Positions 1 to 7,735 are shown, numbered from the stretch's first letter. The stretch: 64,000 nucleotides of DNA from Mycolicibacterium diernhoferi (GCF_019456655.1 NZ_CP080332.1:3286001-3350000); one strand, 5' to 3'. Notes: generated by a model not told the origin, from the sequence alone. Made by a program: numbers and translations.

Positions 1-1
1 C

Positions 2-1243
2 CGCTACGGCGAGGTGTTCACGCTGCGGGTGGCCACCATCGGCACCATGGTCTATCTGGCCGATCCGGCGGATATCAAGACGGTGTTCGGCGGGAACCCG
101 TCGGTGTATCACGCCGGAGAGGCGAACGCCATGCTGACCGGCCTGCTCGGCCCGAATTCGGTGCTGGTGATCGACGGCGATGTGCACCGGGACCGCCGCC
201 GGCTCATGCTGGCACCCTTCGGCCGGGAGGCCGTCGCCCGCCAGACCGCGGTGATGGCCGAGATCGCCGCGGACAACATCGCCGGATGGCCGGTCGGCAC
301 CGAATTCCCGGTGGCGCCCCGGATGTCGGCGATCACGCTGGAGGTCATCCTGCGGACCGTCATCGGCACCACCGACGACGACCGGTTGGCGCGGCTGCGT
401 GCCGTCATGCCGAAACTGCTCAGACTCGGGGCCTGGAACTCGCTGCCCGTCGCCGTGCCCGGCCTGCAACGGCTCAAACCGTGGCATGGGTTCCGGGATC
501 GGCTGCACGAGGCCGACCGCCTGCTCTACGCCGAGATCACCGAGCGCAGGGCCGATCCGGACCTCGGTGATCGCCCCGACGCACTGTCGATGCTGGTGCG
601 ATCGGGCATGTCCGACGCCGAACTGCGCGATCAACTGATGACCCTGCTGGTCGCCGGACACGATACGACCGCGACCGGACTGTCCTGGGCGCTGGAACTG
701 CTGACCAGACATCCCGCGATCCTGGAGAAGGCCACCCGTGCGGCGCGCACCGGCGGCCCGGAGGCCGACGGATATATCGACGCGGTCTGCAAGGAGGTGC
801 TGCGGATCCGGCCGGTGGTCTTCGACGTCGGCCGTGTCCTGACCGAGCCGACCGAGGTGGCCGGGCATCTGCTGCCGGCCGGGGTGATGGTGGCCCCGGG
901 TATCGGGCTGGTGCACGCCGACGCCGCCCGGTATCCGCACCCCGATCGTTTCGATCCGGGCCGGATGCTGGGCGCGGCGTTGGGCCCGACCACCTATCTA
1001 CCGTTCGGCGGCGGCGATCGGCGCTGCCTGGGTGCGAACTTCGCCCAGGTCGAGATGGCCGTGGTGCTGCGGGAAGTCCTGCGCCGGGTGGATCTGGCCA
1101 CCACCACCGCACCTGGGGAACGCCAGCGGATCAAGGGCGTCATCCTGGTGCCGCACCGGGGCGCCCGCATCCGGGTCCGGGCGATGCGCGCCGCGCAGGC
1201 ACCGGACCAGGCAGGCTGCCCGCACCGCAATGCCACGAAATGA
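2..1243 (+). CDS. Cytochrome P450, 5' end outside the window
   Basis: This is a heme-thiolate monooxygenase. The reading frame is open to the left edge and the first visible residues (RYGEVFTLRV) are the usual early beta-strand of a P450, so the true start lies upstream and a GTG at 14 is not a start. The I-helix oxygen-activation motif AGHDTT is at about 653-670, the ExxR pair (EVLR) at about 794-805, and the heme loop FGGGDRRCLG follows, with the cysteine codon at 1025-1027. The C-terminal half is complete. The sequence resembles the mycobacterial CYP135/CYP138 group, but that subfamily guess is by eye. The substrate is unknown and no redox partner lies beside it. Confidence 0.93.
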   Translation, partial: RYGEVFTLRVATIGTMVYLADPADIKTVFGGNPSVYHAGEANAMLTGLLGPNSVLVIDGDVHRDRRRLMLAPFGREAVARQTAVMAEIAADNIAGWPVGTEFPVAPRMSAITLEVILRTVIGTTDDDRLARLRAVMPKLLRLGAWNSLPVAVPGLQRLKPWHGFRDRLHEADRLLYAEITERRADPDLGDRPDALSMLVRSGMSDAELRDQLMTLLVAGHDTTATGLSWALELLTRHPAILEKATRAARTGGPEADGYIDAVCKEVLRIRPVVFDVGRVLTEPTEVAGHLLPAGVMVAPGIGLVHADAARYPHPDRFDPGRMLGAALGPTTYLPFGGGDRRCLGANFAQVEMAVVLREVLRRVDLATTTAPGERQRIKGVILVPHRGARIRVRAMRAAQAPDQAGCPHRNATK

Positions 1244-1328
1244 TCAAACCGGGTGCCGAGTGGGTACGTAGTAACGGCTGAGGCCCGACTAATCCAGCCG
1301 CGGGCCCGGTCCGAACCGGAGGTCCCCC

Positions 1329-1850
1329 ATGAGATTGCCCGCCCTCAGATTCCGCGGTGCCCGGCGCCTGCGAGCGCTTGCCCTGAGTCTGGCCGCCCTG
1401 GGCCTGCTGCTGGGTTTGGTCAGCGCCCCGGCCGCCCTGGCCGACGACCGCCTCGATTTCACCGGCACCACCCTGTCGGGGGCGCCGTTCAACGGTGCCA
1501 CCCTGCAGGGTAAGCCCGCGGTGCTGTGGTTCTGGACGCCGTGGTGCCCGTTCTGCAACCAGGAGGCCCCAAGCGTCAGCAAGGTGGCCGCGGCCAACCC
1601 GGATGTGACGTTCGTCGGGGTGGCCGCCCGCTCGGATGTGGCCGCGATGCAGAACTTCGTGTCGCGCTACAACCTGGGCTTCACCAACCTCAACGACGCC
1701 GACGGTTCCATCTGGGCGCGATTCAACGTGCCCTGGCAGCCGGCCTATCTGTTCGTGAAGCCCGACGGGGCCTCGACCTTCGTGAACAACCCGACGTCGG
1801 CGATGTCGGAACAGGACCTGGCGAACCGGGTCGCCGCGCTCACCGCCTAG
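1329..1850 (+). CDS. Secreted thioredoxin-like disulfide oxidoreductase (MPT53/DsbE-like)
   Basis: This is a 173-residue exported thiol-disulfide oxidoreductase. An Arg-rich N-terminus and a hydrophobic stretch (about residues 16-37) end in APAALA, giving a probable signal-peptidase cut after Ala38. The mature part has a thioredoxin fold with the active-site pair Cys73-Pro-Phe-Cys76 in WFWTPWCPFC and a conserved cis-proline region (VPWQPAYLF). MPT53 of M. tuberculosis has the same size and architecture, and its gene also sits beside a CcdA-like gene. The stop codon directly abuts the ATG of the next gene, so the two are probably cotranscribed. It likely acts on disulfides of secreted proteins, with electrons or oxidation state set by the membrane partner. 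An AGGT-type ribosome site precedes the ATG. Confidence 0.9.
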   Translation: MRLPALRFRGARRLRALALSLAALGLLLGLVSAPAALADDRLDFTGTTLSGAPFNGATLQGKPAVLWFWTPWCPFCNQEAPSVSKVAAANPDVTFVGVAARSDVAAMQNFVSRYNLGFTNLNDADGSIWARFNVPWQPAYLFVKPDGASTFVNNPTSAMSEQDLANRVAALTA

Positions 1851-2717
1851 ATGGACGCCGATCTGCTCGGTCTTGCGTTCGGGGCCGGGCTGATCGCCGC
1901 GGTCAATCCATGCGGGTTCGCGATGCTGCCCGGCTATCTGAGCCTGGTCATACAGGCGGACGCGGGCAGCGGACGGGCGGTGGGGCGCGCCCTGACCGCC
2001 ACCGCCGCCATGACGCTGGGGGTGGTGGCGGTGTTCGCCGCCTTCGGTGCACTGACCGCCTCGGTCGCCTCGACGGTGCAGCAGTACGTTCCGTTCGCCA
2101 CCGTGCTGATCGGTGTCATCTTGGTGATGCTCGGCGGTTGGCTACTGATCGGCAGGACGCTGACGCTACCGGTGCATGCCGGTTCGCGGTGGGCGCCGAC
2201 CGCACGGGTCGGATCGATGCTCGGCTACGGACTGGGATTCGCGCTGGCCTCGCTGTCCTGCACGGTCGGCCCGTTTCTGGCGGTGACCGCGAGTGCGGCC
2301 CGCGCGCCGTCCTGGCGTGACACCGTGCTGGTCTATCTGGCGTACGCGGGCGGTTTCGCGGTGATCGTCGGTGCGCTGGCCGTCTCCACCGCCTTCGCCA
2401 GTTCCGCTCTGCTCGACCGGATCCGCCGAATCCTGCCCTATGTCAACAGGATCAGCGGAGGGCTGCTGCTCGTCGTCGGCGCGTATGTGGCCTACTACGG
2501 CATCTACGAGATACGGCTGTTCCACGCCGGTGGCGACCCGGCCGACCCGGTGATCGGGGCGGCCGGGCGGCTGCAGGGCGCGATCGCCGGCTGGGTGTAC
2601 GAGCACGGCGGATGGCCGTGGCTGGTGGTGCTGGTCGCGTTGGTGTCCGCCGCGGCCGCAATCGGATTCAGCCGGCGAGCAGGACGGTCCCGGCGGCGAT
2701 CAACGCAATCACCTTGA
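1851..2717 (+). CDS. CcdA/DsbD-type transmembrane electron-transfer protein
   Basis: This is a 288-residue polytopic membrane protein of the CcdA family, which passes reducing equivalents from cytoplasmic thioredoxin to extracytoplasmic thioredoxin-like proteins. The N-terminal signature VNPCGFAMLPGYLS and the second Cys-containing helix SLSCTVGPFLAV supply the two membrane cysteines expected for the family. About six or seven hydrophobic helices are visible, with a periplasmic loop and a final helix before an Arg-rich tail. The ATG follows the previous stop with no spacer, so translation is probably coupled to the MPT53-like gene. The order matches Rv2878c-Rv2877c. The last 50 bases overlap the end of the convergent gene. 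Confidence 0.88.
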   Translation: MDADLLGLAFGAGLIAAVNPCGFAMLPGYLSLVIQADAGSGRAVGRALTATAAMTLGVVAVFAAFGALTASVASTVQQYVPFATVLIGVILVMLGGWLLIGRTLTLPVHAGSRWAPTARVGSMLGYGLGFALASLSCTVGPFLAVTASAARAPSWRDTVLVYLAYAGGFAVIVGALAVSTAFASSALLDRIRRILPYVNRISGGLLLVVGAYVAYYGIYEIRLFHAGGDPADPVIGAAGRLQGAIAGWVYEHGGWPWLVVLVALVSAAAAIGFSRRAGRSRRRSTQSP

Positions 2718-3105
2718 CCGACTCCAAACCGACATAGACGAAGTGGGCCTGGGAACGCGGCAGAGTCTCCGCGTCCGGGCCGGCGGCCAGGACGGCATCG
2801 GAGCGCCTCGTCAGCGCCGGCCGGACCGCAACCAGTTGCCCGGTCAAGGCCAGCACCGCGACTGCGAAAGCGACCAGCACCGTCGGCCCGGGGCCGGTCA
2901 CCACCAGCGCGACGGCGACGACGACTGCCAGCACCACCTCCACGCCGTTGAGCGCGCGGAACACCAACCGGCCGATTCCCAGGCCGATCGGCAACGTCAC
3001 GCCGGGCGCGCGGAATTTCAGTGGCGCCTCGATGAACGAGATGGCCAGCACCATGCCGAGCCAGAGGAAGATCAGGGCGGCCGCGAGCGCCGCAGTGGTC
3101 GTCAT
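2668..3105 (-). CDS. Small four-helix membrane protein, function unknown
   Basis: This 145-residue protein is mostly hydrophobic, with four likely membrane helices: residues about 5-25, 47-70, 75-92 and 125-143. Conserved-looking polar residues follow the first helix (SFIEAPLKFRAPG). I do not recognise a characterised family; it could belong to a DUF4149/TMEM205-like group, but I cannot confirm this. The gene starts 10 bases after the stop of the CMD-family gene upstream on the same strand, with CGGAG before the ATG, so the two form a short operon read from the KstR-type box at 3629-3642. Its end overlaps the convergent CcdA-like gene by 50 bases. Confidence 0.75.
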   Translation of the reverse strand: MTTTAALAAALIFLWLGMVLAISFIEAPLKFRAPGVTLPIGLGIGRLVFRALNGVEVVLAVVVAVALVVTGPGPTVLVAFAVAVLALTGQLVAVRPALTRRSDAVLAAGPDAETLPRSQAHFVYVGLESVKVIALIAAGTVLLAG

Positions 3106-3115
3106 CGGGCTCCGA

Positions 3116-3598
3116 TCACAGGGTGATCTTGCAGGATTGGCCGATGTCGAGGGTGCGCAACATCCGCCCCATGCCCAGCCACATGGCGCACGAGAGCGCG
3201 AGGTCGGTCAGCAGTTCCTCGCTGAACTCCGCCCGGCAGCGTTCCCAGAAGTCCTCGTCGTCGCGCAGCCCGGTGTGGTCACTGGCGAAGCGTTCGGCGA
3301 ACTCCGCGGCGATCCGTTCGGCAGGACTGTAGCCCGGCCAGGTCCGCCACTGCGAAGCGTGGTCGTAGAGGTCTTCGTCGACCCCGGCCTCCAGGCCCGC
3401 CGAGTCACGGGTGTTCTGGCAGACCACGCATTCGTTGTCCCGCGCGATGACCATCCGGGCCAGTTCCCGGACCCGCATGGGCAGCCGGTTCTTGTTGTAG
3501 ACGGCGTGGGTGAAACCGGCCATCGCGACGCCGATATCGGGTGACTTGGTCACCCAGGCCGCGGCATCGTCGTCTGCGAAATCTCCGATTCGGCTCAT
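3116..3598 (-). CDS. Carboxymuconolactone decarboxylase / AhpD-fold protein
   Basis: This is a 160-residue AhpD-fold protein. The core helix carries ECVVCQNTR, a CxxC as in AhpD-type peroxidase reductases, but the histidine usually found three residues after the second Cys is replaced, so a classical AhpD proton relay is not complete. The start is set at the ATG giving MSRIGDFADDD; longer in-frame readings run through the promoter and the neighbouring exporter gene. A perfect match to the KstR operator pattern lies 31 bases upstream, which suggests induction during sterol growth. The downstream membrane protein is probably cotranscribed. The substrate is unknown. Confidence 0.85.
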   Translation of the reverse strand: MSRIGDFADDDAAAWVTKSPDIGVAMAGFTHAVYNKNRLPMRVRELARMVIARDNECVVCQNTRDSAGLEAGVDEDLYDHASQWRTWPGYSPAERIAAEFAERFASDHTGLRDDEDFWERCRAEFSEELLTDLALSCAMWLGMGRMLRTLDIGQSCKITL

Positions 3599-3628
3599 GC
3601 CCGGAGCGTACGCCGGACGACCGCAGAT

Positions 3629-3642
3629 TGGAACGTGTTCTA
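3629..3642. promoter_or_regulatory. KstR-type operator
   Basis: TGGAACGTGTTCTA fits the published KstR pattern TnnAACnnGTTnnA at every fixed position. It lies 31 bases upstream of the CMD-family start codon and overlaps the stop codon of the exporter gene. KstR represses sterol-catabolism genes in mycobacteria. Binding here is inferred from the motif only. Confidence 0.65.
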
Positions 3643-5709
3643 GTTTGTCGGTGCCGTGCCGACGAGTTCGCGGCCCTCGGTCCACTCCCGCTGCAGCACC
3701 ATCCGGTGCGCGATGCGTTCCAGCGCCGCCTCCACCTGTAACTTGTCCGGCCTGCCCAGGTAATCCGGGGCCTCGGCCAGCCGCTGCACCAGTTTGGCGA
3801 CCAGTGCGCCGATGGCGACGTCGACCTGACGGGCGCCGGCCTGGGTCAGCCACAGCCGATCCCCGGTGCGCAGCGCGTACCCGGTCTCGACGAGCCGGTC
3901 GAATACCGGCTCCAGGATCTCCGGCGGGATCCGCCGGGCGTCGGCGATGGAGCCGATCGAGGCCCAGCCGTGCACCTGGTTGTGCCGGTAGATCTGCACC
4001 GCCGCCCACAGCCGAGCCACGTCGAGCTCACACCCCGGGGCGTCGACGAGCTTGCGCAACCGGATATCCGGCGAGTCCCGGAAGGTCCTGCCCACCGCAA
4101 GCTCGAGAATCTCGTCGGAGGTCTCCATCACCGGCATCCCGAAGCCGTCGCCGAGGTCGGCGGCCGATGCCGACTCCATCTCGCGCAGCGGGATCTCCTT
4201 GAGGAACAGCGACACCACGAACCCGAGAAACGCCACCGGCGCGGCACACAGGAAGACCAGTCCCAGCGAATCGGCGTAGGCGCCCACGATCGGCGCCGCC
4301 ACGTCGGCGGGCAACTCCAGCAGCGCCTTCGGGGACTCCGCCGCGGCCGGCGGTGCGCCGCTGGCGACCAGCGCCGGACCGATCCGGCTGTTGAGGAAGT
4401 TCGCGAACAGGGAACCGAAGATGGCCGCGCCGAACGCGCTGCCGATGGTCCGGAAGAACGTGACGCCCGACGTCGCGACGCCCAGGTCGGTGAAGTCCGA
4501 GGTGCTCTGCACCACCAGCACCAGCACCTGCATGCACAACCCGATACCGGTGCCGAGCACCAGCAGATACAGCGACTGCAGCCACACCGAGGTCTGGGCA
4601 TCCATGGTGGACAACAGCACGAACGCCAGGCACATGATCGCGGTGCCGAGCACCGGGAAGATCTTGTAGCGCCCGGTCCGCCCGACGATCGAGCCACTGC
4701 TGATGGAGGTGAGGAGCATGCCCGCCACCATCGGAAGCGTTCGCAGACCCGATTCCGTCGCCGAGACCCCGTCCACGAACTGCATGAACGTCGGCAGGAA
4801 CGTCATGGCCCCCAGCATCGCGAAGCCGACGATGAACGCCAGCACGCAGCACACGGTGAACACCGGGCTGGCGAACAGTCGGATCGGCAGGATCGGTTCC
4901 GCCGCACGGGTTTCCACCCAGACGAAGGCGGACAGCACGACGATCGAACCGAGGAAGAGGCCGATGATCACCGGCGACGTCCACGGGTATTCCGAACCGC
5001 CCCAACTGGTGGCCAGGATCAGCGCCGAGGCGCCCACCCCGACCAGCGCGATGCCCGCATAGTCGATGACGGGACGGCCGTGCCGAGCGAGCGCCGGGAT
5101 GGCGACGGTGGCCACCACGAACACCACCGCGGCGACCGGGACATTGATCCAGAACGCCCACCGCCAGCTGAGGTGATCGGTGAAGAACCCGCCGAGCAGC
5201 GGACCGATCACGGTGGTGACGCCGAAGACCGCGCCCAGCGCACCCTGGTACCGGCCGCGGTCCCGCAGCGGGATGACCTCGCCGATCACCGCCGTGGCGG
5301 TGACCATGATGGCACCGCCACCGATCCCCTGCAGCGCCCGCGCGGCGACCAGCATGGACATCGAGTCGGCCAGGCCGCACAGCACCGAACCGACGAAGAA
5401 GAACACCACCGAGACCTGGAAGACGGCCTTGCGACTGAAGAGGTCGCCGAGCTTGCCGACGACGGCGGTCGCGATCGTCGAGGCCAGCAGATAGCTGGTG
5501 ACCACCCAGGACTGATGGCCTGCGCCGCCGAGATCGGACACCACCGTCGGCAGCGCGGTGGCCACGATGGTCTGGTCGAGGGCGGCCAGCAGCATGCCCA
5601 GCAGAATCGCGACGAAGATGATGTTTCGCCGTTGCGCGCTGACCGGCGGGCTGCTTTCGCCGGCTTCTCCGGCCGTTCCGGCTTCCCTGGACGTCACTGA
5701 CTCCCCCAT
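3640..5709 (-). CDS. DHA2-family MFS exporter with a C-terminal winged-helix-like domain (Rv1877-like)
   Basis: This 689-residue protein is a 14-helix drug:proton antiporter of the EmrB/QacA type. Helix 1 carries the DQTIV motif (ALDQTIVATALPT), the loop after helix 2 has GKLGDLFSRK, and helix 5 has the antiporter-type GGFFTDHLSWRWAFWINVP. The transporter core ends near residue 510. A soluble tail of about 180 residues follows; its middle (about 575-640) reads like a winged helix-turn-helix, with a segment 'IGSIADARRIPPEILEPVF' and then a wing 'GYALRTGDRLWLTQAG'. Rv1877 of M. tuberculosis has almost the same length and is also next to bfrA, supporting orthology. The substrate is not predictable. 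A palindrome in front of the start is a possible operator. Confidence 0.9.
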   Translation of the reverse strand: MGESVTSREAGTAGEAGESSPPVSAQRRNIIFVAILLGMLLAALDQTIVATALPTVVSDLGGAGHQSWVVTSYLLASTIATAVVGKLGDLFSRKAVFQVSVVFFFVGSVLCGLADSMSMLVAARALQGIGGGAIMVTATAVIGEVIPLRDRGRYQGALGAVFGVTTVIGPLLGGFFTDHLSWRWAFWINVPVAAVVFVVATVAIPALARHGRPVIDYAGIALVGVGASALILATSWGGSEYPWTSPVIIGLFLGSIVVLSAFVWVETRAAEPILPIRLFASPVFTVCCVLAFIVGFAMLGAMTFLPTFMQFVDGVSATESGLRTLPMVAGMLLTSISSGSIVGRTGRYKIFPVLGTAIMCLAFVLLSTMDAQTSVWLQSLYLLVLGTGIGLCMQVLVLVVQSTSDFTDLGVATSGVTFFRTIGSAFGAAIFGSLFANFLNSRIGPALVASGAPPAAAESPKALLELPADVAAPIVGAYADSLGLVFLCAAPVAFLGFVVSLFLKEIPLREMESASAADLGDGFGMPVMETSDEILELAVGRTFRDSPDIRLRKLVDAPGCELDVARLWAAVQIYRHNQVHGWASIGSIADARRIPPEILEPVFDRLVETGYALRTGDRLWLTQAGARQVDVAIGALVAKLVQRLAEAPDYLGRPDKLQVEAALERIAHRMVLQREWTEGRELVGTAPTN

Positions 5710-5732
5710 AGGTCGCCCCGACCCATCAAATG

Positions 5733-5751
5733 ATTAGCTCGGCTATCTAAT
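5733..5751. promoter_or_regulatory. Inverted repeat upstream of the MFS exporter gene
   Basis: ATTAG and CTAAT arms flank a partly symmetric centre (19 bases in total, ATTAGCTCGGCTATCTAAT), 24 bases upstream of the exporter ATG. AT-rich palindromes of this length are typical of MarR/TetR operators. No regulator gene lies beside it apart from the winged-helix-like tail of the exporter itself. Confidence 0.45.
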
Positions 5752-5779
5752 ATACGCCGGGCCGATGGAACCTCGGAAC

Positions 5780-5801
5780 GGGTACCGGTTAGGCAGTACC
5801 C
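5780..5801 (-). terminator. Hairpin downstream of bfrA
   Basis: GGGTAC and GTACCC form a 6-bp perfect stem with a 10-base loop, starting 37 bases after the bfrA stop. There is no T-run. It could end the bfrA transcript or simply be part of the exporter promoter region. Confidence 0.35.
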
Positions 5802-5837
5802 GAGCGGCCCATGGGGGAAACCGTGGCCGTGGCGGGG

Positions 5838-6317
5838 CTATTGCGGGGGCCGCGATACGCACTGCGCGGAGTACAACTCCTCACCGAGGGTGTTCATCAA
5901 CTGCAGCTGGGTTTCCAGGTAGTCGATGTGCCCTTCCTCATCGGCCAGGATCGCCTCCAGGATCCCCGCGGAGGTGGCGTCCTGCTTCTCCCGGCACATG
6001 ATGATGCCCGGCTTCAGTCGCGCCACCACCTCGTACTCGATGGCGAGATCGGATTCGAACTGCTCCCGCAGGGTCTGCCCGACCCGGAGGGAGAACAGCC
6101 GCTGATAGTTCGGTAGGCCGTCGAGAAGCAGAATGCGGTCGGTGATCGTCTCCGCATGACGCATTTCCTCGAATGATTCTTCCCGCGTATGGCGAGCCAA
6201 TTCGGTGAATCCCCAATTATCTTGCATTTTCGAATGCAGGAAATACTGGTTGATCGCCGTGAGTTCACTCGTCAACTGCTCATTGAGCAATTTTAGAACT
6301 TCCGGATCGCCTTGCAT
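5838..6317 (-). CDS. bfrA: Bacterioferritin BfrA
   Basis: This is a 159-residue heme-containing 24-mer ferritin subunit that oxidises and stores iron. Ferroxidase ligands are at the expected places: Glu18, Glu51 and His54, with later Glu residues in ADEEGHIDYLE. Met52 is the axial heme ligand, and the C-terminus YSAQCVSRPP matches mycobacterial BfrA. The start MQGDPEV is chosen because it matches BfrA length and has AGGAG six bases upstream; a longer in-frame start five codons earlier is unlikely. The divergent upstream region carries two IdeR-type iron boxes, 135 and 188 bases from the start codon. In M. tuberculosis bfrA is activated by iron-loaded IdeR, so the same control is likely. Confidence 0.97.
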   Translation of the reverse strand: MQGDPEVLKLLNEQLTSELTAINQYFLHSKMQDNWGFTELARHTREESFEEMRHAETITDRILLLDGLPNYQRLFSLRVGQTLREQFESDLAIEYEVVARLKPGIIMCREKQDATSAGILEAILADEEGHIDYLETQLQLMNTLGEELYSAQCVSRPPQ

Positions 6318-6451
6318 GTCGCTCCTAAGCACCGTGAGGGCTGGTCAAGTGTCGCTAATGCCGTGCCTGTCTGAATCTAGTCGAGTCGAGGGGTGGCAGC
6401 GAGAGCAGTCGAGGCGGTTCGGAGACAAATTTCGGCCGGCTTCGGCGATCC

Positions 6452-6470
6452 GTAGGTGAGGCTAACCCTA
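6452..6470. promoter_or_regulatory. IdeR-type iron box 1
   Basis: GTAGGTGAGGCTAACCCTA matches 15 of 19 positions of the IdeR consensus TTAGGTTAGGCTAACCTAA. It lies 135 bases upstream of the bfrA start, a position compatible with activation rather than promoter blocking. Confidence 0.75.
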
Positions 6471-6504
6471 GTCAGAGGCCTAGTTATGGACTGGCTTGCC
6501 TTAG

Positions 6505-6523
6505 TTAGGTTACACTGACCTAA
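6505..6523. promoter_or_regulatory. IdeR-type iron box 2
   Basis: TTAGGTTACACTGACCTAA matches 16 of 19 positions of the IdeR consensus, with intact outer arms TTAGGTTA and ACCTAA. It lies 53 bases beyond box 1 and 58 bases before the GTG of the rightward short frame. It could either activate bfrA at a distance or repress rightward transcription towards bfd. Confidence 0.8.
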
Positions 6524-6581
6524 CTCTCGGGCAGCCGCCGTCGGCGCCCCACACCCCGACCCGGACGGAGAGGCAGAAACG

Positions 6582-6779
6582 GTGAACGGCGACAATTCAC
6601 ATTCGTTCCGTCCGGTCGTTTTTCCCATTCCCCGAATTGCTCAGGCACGGCCCGCCGCGGCCGATTTTTTTCGCTTTGCTCAGGCCCGTAATTTCAGCCG
6701 ATCGTCCGGCATGTATTCGGCCGGGGCGAAAGGCGAATCGTTCGCAAATTCGCCGCGGCCTACGGGCAAGGCGGCCTGA
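6582..6779 (+). CDS. Possible 65-residue leader peptide upstream of bfd
   Basis: A GTG start follows GGAGAGG by eight bases, a good ribosome site, and the frame stops four bases before the bfd ATG. The peptide (MNGDNSHSFRPV... ending PRPTGKAA) matches no family I know, and its AT-rich third positions around 6600-6700 do not look like a typical mycobacterial gene. A terminator-like hairpin lies inside it. It may be a regulatory leader or a chance frame within an untranslated RNA. Confidence 0.3.
   Translation: MNGDNSHSFRPVVFPIPRIAQARPAAADFFRFAQARNFSRSSGMYSAGAKGESFANSPRPTGKAA
6648..6671 (+). terminator. Intrinsic terminator-like hairpin in the bfd leader
   Basis: CGGCC (6648-6652) pairs with GGCCG (6659-6663) across a six-base loop, followed by A and a run of seven T (6665-6671). 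A GC stem with a T-run is unusual for mycobacteria. It would end a transcript of roughly 140 bases begun near iron box 2, before bfd. Confidence 0.5.
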
Positions 6780-6783
6780 ACGC

Positions 6784-6975
6784 ATGTTCGTGTGTCTGTG
6801 CACCGGTGCCACCACCCAGGCCGTCCACGACGCGGTGGCCGCCGGTGCCACCACGTCCCGGCAGATCGCCGAGGCGTGCGGCGCGGGATCGGACTGCGGC
6901 CGGTGCCGTCGCACGGTGCGCGCCATCCTCGCCGCCTCCCGCACCGTCGAGTGCCCGGTGCACGCGGTCGGCTGA
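6784..6975 (+). CDS. bfd: Bacterioferritin-associated ferredoxin (Bfd-like [2Fe-2S])
   Basis: This is a 63-residue BFD-family [2Fe-2S] protein. The four cluster cysteines are visible as CLC at residues 4 and 6 and CGRC near residues 38-41, the usual Bfd spacing. In other bacteria Bfd docks on bacterioferritin and reduces stored ferric iron to release it. The ATG gives the standard N-terminus MFVCLCTG; longer in-frame upstream readings lack similarity. The location opposite bfrA across shared iron boxes fits release and storage under one iron signal. It ends four bases before the convergent enoyl-CoA hydratase gene. Confidence 0.92.
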   Translation: MFVCLCTGATTQAVHDAVAAGATTSRQIAEACGAGSDCGRCRRTVRAILAASRTVECPVHAVG

Positions 6976-6979
6976 CTCC

Positions 6980-7735
6980 TCAGCCGCGCTTGTCCACGAA
7001 AGAGGCCAGCGCGTCGACATTGGCCGCCTGCCCCAGCAGTTCGGCGAACAACGCGTTCTCGCGCTCACTGGCCGCGGCGATACCGGGGCGGATCGCGTCC
7101 ATCATCGTCTGCTTGACCGCGAGCAGGCTGTTCAGCGGCCGCGCGGCCAGCACCTCGGCGTGCCTGCGAGCCTCCGCCAACAGGTCCTCGGGCTCACACA
7201 CCTTCCACACCAGACCCATTCGCAGCGCCTCGGCGGCCTCCACCCATTCCGAGGACAGCAGCAGCCACGCCGCGTTCTGCCGACCGATCAACCGCGGCAA
7301 CAGGTATGAGGACGCCGCCTCCGGCGGAACCCCCAGACTGGTGAACGGACATTTGAGCCGGGCGGTGCTCGACATGAAAGCGAGGTCGGCGTAGCCGAGG
7401 ATGGTGGTGCCGATACCCAGCCCGATCCCGTTGACCGCACAGATCAGCGGTTTGGGGAAGGCGGCAAGTGCCTCGATCATCCCGCGGAATCCGTGCTTGC
7501 CGGGTTGATAGTCCGGGTCGGTCACCAGCTTCTGCATCTCGACCAGGTCGTTGCCCGCACTGAACGCACGCCCCGCACCGGTCAGCAGCACCACCGACAC
7601 CTCCGGGTCCTCGGCCGCCGCCAGCAGCGCCTCGGTGGTCGCGTCGTAGAGCGCCTCGCTGAAGGCGTTGAGCGCCTCCGGGCGATTGAATGTCAGCGTG
7701 CGTACCCGATTCTCATCGGCGATCAACAGGGTCAC
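6980..7735 (-). CDS. Enoyl-CoA hydratase/isomerase family protein
   Basis: This is a 251-residue crotonase-fold enzyme. The CoA-binding and oxyanion elements are present: AGRAFSAGNDL at about 60-70 and the second oxyanion loop AVNGIGLGIGTTILGYADLAF around 100-120. The usual first catalytic Glu region reads TARLKCPFTSLGVPPEAASS, with Glu at the second catalytic position. The GTG start overlaps the stop of the upstream EthD-like frame in GTGA, so it was selected over a longer in-frame reading that runs through that gene in the wrong frame. The role is probably hydration or isomerisation of an enoyl-CoA; the pathway is unknown. Confidence 0.88.
   Translation of the reverse strand: MTLLIADENRVRTLTFNRPEALNAFSEALYDATTEALLAAAEDPEVSVVLLTGAGRAFSAGNDLVEMQKLVTDPDYQPGKHGFRGMIEALAAFPKPLICAVNGIGLGIGTTILGYADLAFMSSTARLKCPFTSLGVPPEAASSYLLPRLIGRQNAAWLLLSSEWVEAAEALRMGLVWKVCEPEDLLAEARRHAEVLAARPLNSLLAVKQTMMDAIRPGIAAASERENALFAELLGQAANVDALASFVDKRG

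Larger units (their letters stand above)
6318..6783. other. bfrA-bfd divergent intergenic region
   Basis: These 466 bases between bfrA and bfd hold two IdeR-type boxes, a short GTG-started reading frame of 65 codons with a good ribosome site, and inside that frame a hairpin followed by seven T residues. Base composition is clearly more AT-rich between 6590 and 6750 than in neighbouring genes. Apart from these elements I see no further gene. Confidence 0.7.

Noticed and set aside
3970..5700. A long plus-strand open frame across the exporter gene
   Set aside because: It is antisense to a clear 14-helix transporter, with His/Arg/Gln-rich translation and no motif; long antisense frames are expected in such GC-rich DNA.
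5838..6332. Longer bacterioferritin reading frame starting at 6332
   Set aside because: The start at 6317 gives the normal BfrA N-terminus and has AGGAG at the right distance.
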